Shown here piece after piece: positions 6,192 to 12,401 of a stretch of DNA of 12,401 bases. Made by a program: the position numbers and the translations under genes. The notes below the pieces were generated by a model. That model did no database searches. It was not told the origin of the DNA and saw only the letters and a program-made list of their open reading frames with translations. How positions within the stretch are numbered: position 1 is the first letter of the stretch; each line of letters opens with the position of its first letter. Origin of the DNA: Pseudomonadota bacterium (lineage in GTDB: Bacteria > Pseudomonadota > Alphaproteobacteria > Ferrovibrionales > Ferrovibrionaceae); the NCBI GenBank assembly GCA_023434425.1, contig JAEYSS010000293.1:1-12401 (forward strand). The letters are read 5' to 3'.

Positions 6192-6902
6192 ATGGCAAAA
6201 GCTGGCACAGCACGCACAACGCGGCTGGAGCGCCCAAAATCCCTCACCGAACTGGTCAAAGACCATGTCCGCGGACGCATCACCAACGGCGAACTGGCGC
6301 TCGGCGAAGCCCTTTCAGAGAATGTTCTGGCCGCCCAGCTCGGGATTTCCAAGACCCCGGTGCGCGAAGCTTTGCTGCAGCTGAAGCTTGAGGGGCTGGT
6401 GGATATCCAGCCGCAGCGCGGCAGTTTCGTTTTCTCGCTGGCGCCGGAAGAGGCGGCCGAGATGTGCCAGTATCGCGTGATTCTCGAAGCTGCAGCGTTC
6501 CGGGATGCGTTGCAAAACGACGAAGCCGGATTGATCGAGGCGCTGGAGCAGAATGTGAAGCGCATGACCAAGGCGGTGGCCGATGGCGACATTCCGGCTT
6601 ACCGTCGGCTCGATACCGAATATCACCGGCATATCCTGAGCCGCGCCAAAAATCGCTTCCTGTCGCTGGCGCATCAGCAGCTGGAAATGAAAATCCAGGC
6701 CCTGCGCGCTCGCGTCACCTCAAAGGAGCGTACGGTGGAGGAATCGCTGGCCGAGCACCAGAATATCGTGAAGCTGCTGCGCGCCAAGGAAAAAAACAAG
6801 GCGATAAACATTCTGACCGCGCATATCCGCGGCGCCTCGCGCGACTACCAGATCATCTTGCATGAACAGGCGCGTGGCCGCGGCGAAAGGCGGAGCGGCT
6901 AG
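6192..6902 (+). CDS. GntR-family regulator with FCD sensor domain
   Basis: This 236-residue protein has an N-terminal winged helix (residues about 15-80). It includes the GntR signature LSENVLAAQLGISKTPVREA (41-60) and the wing LVDIQPQRGSFV. The C-terminal FCD domain (about 85-220) has the expected metal ligands D141 and H145 (LDTEYHRH), H189 (EHQNI) and H211. FCD regulators usually bind a carboxylate ligand at this metal and dissociate from DNA. Here that is presumably a sugar acid or its 2-keto-3-deoxy product. The ATG at 6192 is chosen over upstream in-frame starts because those lie inside kdgK and its promoter; GAAGG is about 11 bases upstream. The transporter gene starts 2 bp after its stop, so it leads the catabolic operon and is likely its local regulator. 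Confidence 0.9.
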   Translation: MAKAGTARTTRLERPKSLTELVKDHVRGRITNGELALGEALSENVLAAQLGISKTPVREALLQLKLEGLVDIQPQRGSFVFSLAPEEAAEMCQYRVILEAAAFRDALQNDEAGLIEALEQNVKRMTKAVADGDIPAYRRLDTEYHRHILSRAKNRFLSLAHQQLEMKIQALRARVTSKERTVEESLAEHQNIVKLLRAKEKNKAINILTAHIRGASRDYQIILHEQARGRGERRSG

Positions 6903-6904
6903 GA

Positions 6905-7798
6905 ATGTCCGAACGCGCGATCGGTACGGGGGTGGTAATCGACTCCGGCCATTGGCGCGGCATTCTCTTTATGCTGCTCGGCACGGCGCTGTTCACCTTC
7001 AACGACGCGCTGGGCAAATGGATGGTGGCAAGCGTGGCCGTCGGCCAGCTGCTGTTCATCCGTTCGGCCACTGCATTGGTCGTGCTGGCGCCGGTCGTAC
7101 ACAAAGCCGGCTGGCGCAAGGTTTTCGTGTTGCACCAGCCCGGACAGCATGTCCTGCGCCTCGCCTTCATCGTGGCCGAGGTTTTCTGCTTCTATCTCGC
7201 CGTGCGGCATCTGCCGCTGGCCGATGTAATGGCGGTTTATCAGGCGACGCCATTGATTGTGACGGTTCTGGCCATTTCGCTGCTGGGCGAGGCAGTCGGC
7301 TGGCGCCGCGGCCTGGCGGTCGGCATCGGTTTCATCGGCGTGTTGCTGGTGCTGCAGCCGGATGGCGGCGTCTTCACCGCGCCGGCGCTGATCGCGCTGG
7401 GCGGCAGCTTCACCTATGCGCTGTCGATGGTGGCGACGCGCAAGCTGCGCGAGACCAACTCGCTGTCGCTGATCGTCTATCACAGTATTGCCGTCGGCGG
7501 TGTCGGGCTGCTGACCCTGCCCTGGGGCTGGGAACCGGTCGACCTGCCCAGCATCGGCTATCTGGCATTGATCGGCGTGGTCGCCACGGCGGCGCATATG
7601 TGCATGAACCAGTCGCTCAAACTGGCGCCGGCCGCCGTCGTCGTGCCCTTCACCTACACCTCGCTGCTGTGGGCGATCCTGCTCGGCTGGCTGTTCTTCG
7701 CCGATCTGCCGACGCCGCTGATGCTGGTGGGGGCGGGGATCATTGTTGCCAGCGGATTGTTCGTCCTGCATCGCGAACGCCAGATCAAACAGACATAG
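6905..7798 (+). CDS. DMT-superfamily transporter with two EamA domains
   Basis: This 297-residue inner-membrane protein has about ten hydrophobic helices in two homologous EamA halves (residues about 18-150 and 158-290). Each half has the typical closing pattern: LLGEAVGWRRGLAVGIGFIG in the first, WLFFADLPTPLMLVGAGIIV in the second. The start overlaps the region just after the gntR stop, with GGAG 9 bases upstream, so it is translationally close to the regulator. It is the only transporter in the catabolic operon and is therefore the best candidate for uptake (or efflux) of the sugar acid. That would be unusual, since sugar acids are mostly taken up by TRAP, MFS or ABC systems. DMT proteins carry many substrates and the motif content does not narrow this. 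Confidence 0.85.
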   Translation: MSERAIGTGVVIDSGHWRGILFMLLGTALFTFNDALGKWMVASVAVGQLLFIRSATALVVLAPVVHKAGWRKVFVLHQPGQHVLRLAFIVAEVFCFYLAVRHLPLADVMAVYQATPLIVTVLAISLLGEAVGWRRGLAVGIGFIGVLLVLQPDGGVFTAPALIALGGSFTYALSMVATRKLRETNSLSLIVYHSIAVGGVGLLTLPWGWEPVDLPSIGYLALIGVVATAAHMCMNQSLKLAPAAVVVPFTYTSLLWAILLGWLFFADLPTPLMLVGAGIIVASGLFVLHRERQIKQT

Positions 7799-7823
7799 AA
7801 GATTCGAATTGAGGGAGCCACAA

Positions 7824-9614
7824 ATGACCGAGAAGAAAAACGAGAAGAAAAAACTGCGCAGCCGCGAATGGTTCGACAACCCGCACGATCCGGGCATGAC
7901 CGCGCTGTATCTCGAACGCTATCTGAATTTCGGCCTCACGCTGGCCGAACTGCGCGGCGGCAAGCCGATCATCGGCATTGCCCAGTCGGGCAGCGACCTG
8001 TCGCCCTGCAACCGCCATCATCTCGATCTGGCGAGCCGCATCCGCGACGGCATCCGCGATGCCGGCGGCATTCCGATGGAATTCCCCACTCACCCGATCC
8101 AGGAAACCGGCAAGCGGCCGACCGCGGCGCTCGATCGCAACCTGCTCTACATGACGCTGGCCGAATTGCTCTATTCCTATCCGATCGACGGCGTGGTGCT
8201 GACCACCGGCTGCGACAAGACCACGCCGGGCATGCTGATGGCGGCGGCCACCGTGGATATCCCCGCCATCGTGCTGTCGGGCGGCCCGATGCTGGACGGC
8301 TGGTACAAGGGCATGCGTGCCGGTTCGGGAACTGTTGTCTGGTTCGCGCGCCAGGAACTGGCCGCCGGCCGTATCAATTACGACCAGTTCCTCGAAATGG
8401 TGGCCTCGTCGGCGCCCAGCCCGGGGCACTGCAACACCATGGGCACGGCGCTGTCGATGAACAGCATGGCCGAGGCGCTCGGCATGTCGCTGCCGGGCTG
8501 CGCCTCGATCCCGGCGCCGTATCGTGAACGTCACCAGATGGCTTACGAGACCGGCCGCCGCGCCGTCGAAATCGTGCATGAGGATCTGCGCCCGTCGAAG
8601 ATCATGACGCGCAAGGCCTTCGAGAATGCCATCGTCGCCGCCAGCGCGCTCGGCGCTTCCACCAACTGCCCGCCGCATCTGAATGCCATTGCGCGCCATA
8701 TCGGCGTCGAACTGGATGTGAAGGACTGGGACAAGGTCGGTTACAACATCCCGCTGCTGGTCAACCTGATGCCGGCCGGCGAATATCTCGGCGAGGGCTT
8801 CCATCATGCAGGAGGAGTTCCTGTCGTGATGCGCGAACTGCTGGAAGCCGGCAAGCTGCATGCCGATGCGCTGACGGTGAATGGCAAGACGATGGGCGAG
8901 AATGTGAAGGCTGCGGTCTGCGAGGACCGCAACGTGATCAAGCCCTATGCGCAGCCGATGCTGCCGGAAGCCGGCTTTGCCGTGCTGTCGGGCACGCTGT
9001 TCGACTCTGCGGTGATGAAGACTTCGGTGGTGTCGGCCGAATTCCGCAAGAAGTATCTTGAGCGTCCCGGCGATCCGAATGCCTTCGAGGGCACCGCCAT
9101 CGTCTTCGAGGGACCGGAGGATTATCACGCGCGCATCAACGACCCGACGCTGCCGGTGGACGAGAACAGCATTCTGGTCATTCGTGGCACCGGGCCGATC
9201 GGCTATCCGGGTGCGGCCGAAGTGGTGAATATGCTGCCGCCCGACCGGCTGGTGAAGCAGGGCGTCAACCTGCTGCCCTGCATCGGCGACGGCCGCCAGA
9301 GCGGCACGTCCGGCAGCCCGTCGATCCTCAACGCCTCGCCGGAATCCGCGGTCGGTGGCGGCCTGGCGCTGCTGCAGACCGGCGACAGGATCCGCATCGA
9401 CCTGAACAAACGCAGCGCCGATATCATGATCTCCAGCGAGGAACTGGAGAAACGCCGCAAGGCCTGGACACCGCCCAAGCTGGTGAACCAGACGCCCTGG
9501 CAGGAACTGCAGCGCAAATATGTCGGTCAGTTGTCGACAGGCGGCTGCCTCGACTTTGCCACCGATTACCAGAAGATCGCCGAGACCTTCGGGGTGCCGC
9601 GGCACAATCACTGA
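7824..9614 (+). CDS. IlvD/Edd-family sugar-acid dehydratase, xylonate dehydratase type
   Basis: This 596-residue dehydratase is full length for the pentonate/hexonate branch of the IlvD/Edd family. The three [2Fe-2S] cluster cysteines are present: C62 (SPCNRHHLD), C130 (TTGCDKTTP) and C203 (GHCNTMGT). D131-K132 of the Mg site and the catalytic serine region GRQSGTSGSPSILNASPES, with S493 as candidate base, are also present. The start RSREWFDNP, the GIAQSGSDLSPCNR segment and the PRHNH end closely resemble Caulobacter D-xylonate dehydratase. Enzymes of this branch remove water from aldonic acids to give 2-keto-3-deoxy acids, and several accept more than one sugar acid. The ATG at 7824 follows AGGGAG. 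With a 2-keto-3-deoxygalactonate kinase and aldolase downstream, a hexonate such as galactonate or fuconate is at least as likely as xylonate. The N-terminus (residues 1-12) is lysine-rich. Confidence 0.9.
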   Translation: MTEKKNEKKKLRSREWFDNPHDPGMTALYLERYLNFGLTLAELRGGKPIIGIAQSGSDLSPCNRHHLDLASRIRDGIRDAGGIPMEFPTHPIQETGKRPTAALDRNLLYMTLAELLYSYPIDGVVLTTGCDKTTPGMLMAAATVDIPAIVLSGGPMLDGWYKGMRAGSGTVVWFARQELAAGRINYDQFLEMVASSAPSPGHCNTMGTALSMNSMAEALGMSLPGCASIPAPYRERHQMAYETGRRAVEIVHEDLRPSKIMTRKAFENAIVAASALGASTNCPPHLNAIARHIGVELDVKDWDKVGYNIPLLVNLMPAGEYLGEGFHHAGGVPVVMRELLEAGKLHADALTVNGKTMGENVKAAVCEDRNVIKPYAQPMLPEAGFAVLSGTLFDSAVMKTSVVSAEFRKKYLERPGDPNAFEGTAIVFEGPEDYHARINDPTLPVDENSILVIRGTGPIGYPGAAEVVNMLPPDRLVKQGVNLLPCIGDGRQSGTSGSPSILNASPESAVGGGLALLQTGDRIRIDLNKRSADIMISSEELEKRRKAWTPPKLVNQTPWQELQRKYVGQLSTGGCLDFATDYQKIAETFGVPRHNH

Positions 9615-9636
9615 TGTGACATGATCGGGATCGCCA

Positions 9637-10533
9637 GTGATCGGCATTGATTGGGGCAGCAGCGGCTTCCGCGCCTACCGTCTGGGCGATGACGGCACTA
9701 TCCGGGCGCGCCGCACGGCACCCTCCGGCATCGCCAGCCTGACGCCCACCGACTACGCGGCCGTGCTGCAGCAGCAGATCGGTGACTGGCTGCGCGATGA
9801 CCCGTCCTCGCCCGTGCTGCTCAGCGGCATGGTCGGCAGCCGGCAGGGCTGGCGCGAGGCGCCATATGTCGACTGCCCCGCCGGCATGGACGATCTGGTG
9901 ACGCATCTCTGCCCGGTCGAACTCGGTGCCGGCCGCAGCGCGCAGATCGTGCCGGGCCTGTCCTGCCGGACGGCAGGTGGCATCCCCGATGTCATGCGCG
10001 GCGAGGAGACGCAGATCTTCGGGCTGGATCTGCCGTCAGAAGCCACGCTCTGCATGCCCGGCACGCATTCCAAGCATGTGCAGGTGCGTGATGGTCGGAT
10101 CGCAGGTTTCGCCACGGCGATGACCGGCGAGGTCTTTTCGCTTCTGAAAAGCCACGGCCTGATCGCTGCCATGCTGGCGCCGGCCGATTCAAAGCCGGAG
10201 GAACTGGATACCGCCGCTTTCGAAAGCGGCCTTGCGTTGTCGGGCCAGCCGGGCGGGTTGCTGCATCACATTTTCAGTGTGCGGACGCGAAGGCTGTTCA
10301 ATGAGCTTTCCGCCGGAGCCGCGGCGCACTATCTTTCAGGTATTCTGATCGGCCACGAATTGCGGGCCACCGCCTGGGCCGGACAGGTCGTCATCGTCGG
10401 AACCGGCGGTCTGGCGATGCGTTACCGGAAGGCCTTCGCCTTCCTCGGCATCGATGCCGATGCGGCGCCGGAAGATGCGGCGGCCACCGGGCTTTATCAC
10501 CTGGGACGGCTCGCGGCGAGGAGGACGCCATGA
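9637..10533 (+). CDS. dgoK: 2-dehydro-3-deoxygalactonokinase
   Basis: This 298-residue protein has the full set of DgoK motifs: IDWGSSGFRAYRL (4-16, phosphate loop), LLSGMVGSRQGWREAPY (61-77), PDVMRGEETQ (117-126), PGTHSKHV (141-148), TGEVFSLL (163-170) and VIVGTGGLA (252-260). The family phosphorylates 2-keto-3-deoxygalactonate at C6 with ATP in D-galactonate breakdown, upstream of DgoA. A GTG at 9637 must be the start, because an in-frame stop lies 15 bp upstream (9622-9624); GGGA is 6 bases before it. Its stop overlaps the aldolase ATG by 4 bp (ATGA), which indicates translational coupling. This is the second keto-deoxy-acid kinase of the locus and has no relation in fold to the PfkB-type kinase at 5102-6049. 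Confidence 0.9.
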   Translation: MIGIDWGSSGFRAYRLGDDGTIRARRTAPSGIASLTPTDYAAVLQQQIGDWLRDDPSSPVLLSGMVGSRQGWREAPYVDCPAGMDDLVTHLCPVELGAGRSAQIVPGLSCRTAGGIPDVMRGEETQIFGLDLPSEATLCMPGTHSKHVQVRDGRIAGFATAMTGEVFSLLKSHGLIAAMLAPADSKPEELDTAAFESGLALSGQPGGLLHHIFSVRTRRLFNELSAGAAAHYLSGILIGHELRATAWAGQVVIVGTGGLAMRYRKAFAFLGIDADAAPEDAAATGLYHLGRLAARRTP

Positions 10534-11180
10534 AGGACCATGCCACGAAAGATCTGGCCGCCTGGCTGCAGGCCAGTCCCGCCATCGCCATTCTGCGCGG
10601 CGTGAAGCCCGAGGAAGTGGTGGATATCGGCGCCGCCCTGATCGAGACCGGCATCCGCATCATCGAAGTGCCGCTCAATTCGCCCGATCCGCTGGTCAGC
10701 ATCGGCAATCTCGCCAAGCATTTCGGCGACAGGGCGCTGATCGGCGCCGGCACCGTGGTGGACTGCACGATGGTCAAGCGCATTGCCCAGGCCGGCGGCC
10801 GGCTCACGGTGTCGCCGCATGCCTGCGCCGATGTGGTGCAGAAGGCCAAGGTGCTCGACATGTATGCCGTGCCGGGCTTTTTCACCCCGACCGAAGCCTT
10901 CGACATGATCCAGGCCGGTGCCGACGGGTTGAAGCTGTTCCCGGCCGAGGCAGCGTCTCCCGCGATGCTGAAAAGCCTGCGCGCCGTGCTGCCGCGCACC
11001 ACGCCGGTGATCCCGGTCGGCAGCATCAATGCCGACAACATGGACGGCTGGCTGGAAGCCGGCGCGGCCGGTTTCGGCTTCGGCGGTGCGCTCTACAAGC
11101 CGGGCTTCACGGCGCAGAAGGTCGCCAAACGCGCCCGCGCCATCATGCGGATGATCCAGCCCGCCCAGGCCGCGGAATAA
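10530..11180 (+). CDS. dgoA: 2-dehydro-3-deoxy-6-phosphogalactonate aldolase
   Basis: This 216-residue class I aldolase of the KDPG/KDPGal family has AILRG (20-24) and general-base E46 in RIIEVPLNSP (43-52). It also has GAGTV (72-76), PGFFTPTEAF and the Schiff-base K135 in GLKLFPAE (133-140). The EVPLNSP segment is characteristic of DgoA rather than of Eda-type KDPG aldolases. It would split 2-keto-3-deoxy-6-phosphogalactonate into pyruvate and glyceraldehyde-3-phosphate. The start overlaps the dgoK stop by 4 bp. It is the last gene of the operon, 31 bp from a convergent patatin-like gene, with no clear terminator in the gap. Some members accept both KDPG and KDPGal, so it could also serve the PfkB-type kinase. 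Confidence 0.9.
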   Translation: MKDHATKDLAAWLQASPAIAILRGVKPEEVVDIGAALIETGIRIIEVPLNSPDPLVSIGNLAKHFGDRALIGAGTVVDCTMVKRIAQAGGRLTVSPHACADVVQKAKVLDMYAVPGFFTPTEAFDMIQAGADGLKLFPAEAASPAMLKSLRAVLPRTTPVIPVGSINADNMDGWLEAGAAGFGFGGALYKPGFTAQKVAKRARAIMRMIQPAQAAE

Positions 11181-11211
11181 TGACGGGCGGCCTGACGTCG
11201 GCGAACTGCGC

Positions 11212-12309
11212 CTACAGGAATTTCGCCACGATATCGGTGGTCGACTCTTTGCCGATGCTGGCGTAATGCCGGCGCAGGAAAGCCGTGGCCTGCCGGCGGC
11301 CGAGCGCATAGAGCTTCTGCAGGAAAGCCCAGTTGACGTTGTATTTGCTGGTGGCGCCGAAGGCCGCAAGCTGCTCTTCGGCGTCTATGGTATGGATCAG
11401 CATATGCCTGAGCCGGCCGCCATCGTCGAAGCCGGCCTCGATCAGCTTGGTCACGAAGTTGATCGCGCGCATTTCGCGCACCAGGCTTGAATTGAAGCTC
11501 AGCGTGTTGGCGCGATCCAGAATCGCCTGCGGCGTTTTCGGCACGCCGGGAATCTTCATCGGATTGATCTGCACGATCAGCACGTCGCGGCAGTCGCAAT
11601 TGTAGATGATCGGGAAGATCGGCGGATTGCCCATGAAGCCGCCATCCCAGTAATAGCTCTTGCCGATCTTCACCGCCTGGAACAGCTGCGGCAGGCAGGC
11701 CGAAGCGAGCAGGGCGTCGATGCTGAGCTCCTGGTTCTGGAAGACCTTGATCTTGCTTTCCAGCACGTCGGTGGCGCAGACGAACAGCTTCAGAGAAATG
11801 CCGTCGTGCAGGCTGTCGCAGTCGATGGTCTTTTCCAGGATGTCGCGCAGCGGATTCTCGTGGCCTGACCAGGTCTGATACGGCGAGGCCAGCTTGGTGC
11901 TCAGCTCCATCAGATGAAAGCTTGGCGAGTAGTCGATGCCGCCGAATTTGAACCACTGGTCCAGCAGGGTGGGGCGAAACGGCGACAGCGCGGCGGCATC
12001 GGCGACGCGCTTCCAGAAGTCGCGCAGGCTCGCGCGCGCCGTTTCCGGTCCGCCGCGATGCAGGCCGTAGGCCATGACGGCGGCATTCATCGCGCCAGCC
12101 GAAGTCCCGCTGATGCCCTCGATCTCGAAACAGTCTTCTTCGAGCAGCCGGTCGAGGACTCCCCATGTAAAGGCGCCATGCGCGCCACCGCCCTGCAAAG
12201 CCAGGTTGATCGGCTTGCGCTTCTGCGTTCGCCGCGCCGGCTTCAGCTTCGCCACAGGCTTTTTGATCGCCTTGACGATGGCCTTCCTGATTTTGGTCCG
12301 TGCCGGCAT
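11212..12309 (-). CDS. Patatin-like phospholipase family protein
   Basis: This 365-residue serine lipase-type hydrolase has the patatin oxyanion loop LALQGGGAHGAF (36-47), the nucleophile elbow GTSAG (68-72, S70) and the dyad motif DGG (222-224, D222), so both catalytic residues are intact. Family members deacylate phospholipids or other acyl esters. The first 33 residues are unusually basic (KIRKAIVKAIKKPVAKLK), with no hydrophobic signal. The chosen ATG at 12309 has no strong ribosome-binding site; a longer TTG start at 12381 is possible but would run into the divergent gene. It converges on the sugar-acid operon and has no obvious tie to it. Confidence 0.85.
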   Translation of the reverse strand: MPARTKIRKAIVKAIKKPVAKLKPARRTQKRKPINLALQGGGAHGAFTWGVLDRLLEEDCFEIEGISGTSAGAMNAAVMAYGLHRGGPETARASLRDFWKRVADAAALSPFRPTLLDQWFKFGGIDYSPSFHLMELSTKLASPYQTWSGHENPLRDILEKTIDCDSLHDGISLKLFVCATDVLESKIKVFQNQELSIDALLASACLPQLFQAVKIGKSYYWDGGFMGNPPIFPIIYNCDCRDVLIVQINPMKIPGVPKTPQAILDRANTLSFNSSLVREMRAINFVTKLIEAGFDDGGRLRHMLIHTIDAEEQLAAFGATSKYNVNWAFLQKLYALGRRQATAFLRRHYASIGKESTTDIVAKFL

Positions 12310-12343
12310 GGCGGGGTGGGATGGCCCGTGGCAGAATGCAGCG

Positions 12344-12401
12344 ATGAGCAACACTATGCAGGTCTTCGATCGTGCCGCCAAGCGGCGTCAGCGCCAGCGT
12401 G
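12344..12401 (+). CDS. Probable SAM-dependent methyltransferase, N-terminal fragment
   Basis: Nineteen codons are visible before the window ends: MSNTMQVFDRAAKRRQRQR. A start of the form M-x-VFDR followed by a run of arginines is common in alphaproteobacterial methyltransferases related to BioC/NDUFAF5. The ATG at 12344 or 12356 could be used; neither has a strong ribosome-binding site. The gene is divergent from the patatin-like gene, 34 bp away. The methyltransferase motifs lie outside the window, so the call rests on the N-terminal pattern alone. Confidence 0.45.
   Translation, partial: MSNTMQVFDRAAKRRQRQR

Noticed and set aside
7785..9647. 620-codon open frame on the minus strand opposite the dehydratase
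   Set aside because: It mirrors the dehydratase, is rich in His, Arg and Gln, has no recognisable motif, and the plus-strand frame has all cluster cysteines.
1..12401. CRISPR arrays, tRNA or rRNA genes, insertion sequences, integrases
   Set aside because: No spaced direct repeats, cloverleaf-like segments, terminal inverted repeats with transposase genes, or phage-type genes were seen.

Overview
The window is about 12.4 kb of GC-rich, densely coding chromosomal DNA. Base composition and protein flavour suggest an alphaproteobacterium, possibly of the Rhodospirillales. That placement is inferred from resemblance, not from a marker gene. I see no rRNA, tRNA, CRISPR array, insertion sequence or phage gene.

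Left flank (1-2571, all on the minus strand): the start of a rhodanese-domain protein cut by the window edge. Just upstream of it is an ArsR-type repressor with the two cysteines of the BigR/SqrR persulfide sensors, and an AT-rich palindromic promoter/operator. Next come an MFS transporter of the YbfB/YjiJ type and a membrane-anchored AsmA-like protein of unknown role.

Centre (2692-11180): a sugar-acid catabolic locus in three transcription units. Unit A (+) is an RraA-fold protein, a BDH2/2-keto-3-deoxy-L-fuconate dehydrogenase-like SDR and an FAH-family 2,4-diketo-3-deoxy-acid hydrolase. Unit B (-) is a PfkB-type 2-keto-3-deoxygluconate kinase that converges on unit A. Unit C (+), divergent from B, is an FCD-type GntR regulator, a DMT/EamA transporter, an IlvD/Edd sugar-acid dehydratase of the xylonate dehydratase type, a DgoK-type 2-keto-3-deoxygalactonate kinase and a DgoA-type aldolase. 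A dehydratase product, a 2-keto-3-deoxy sugar acid, therefore has two possible fates here. In the phosphorylative fate a kinase and then an aldolase give pyruvate and glyceraldehyde-3-phosphate. In the oxidative fate the SDR oxidises C4 and the FAH enzyme hydrolyses the diketo acid to pyruvate and a hydroxy acid. A 14-bp sequence is shared (12 of 14 positions) by the promoter regions of unit A and of the B/C divergent pair. It suggests that the GntR protein controls all three units. No aldose dehydrogenase or lactonase is present, so the locus appears to begin at an imported sugar acid.

Right flank (11212-12401): a patatin-like phospholipase (-) with a strongly basic N-terminal tail, and divergently the first 19 codons of what looks like a SAM-dependent methyltransferase (+).

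The most interesting signal is the pairing of an oxidative/hydrolytic branch with a phosphorylative branch, including two unrelated keto-deoxy-acid kinases and an RraA-fold protein of unknown role, under one apparent operator.
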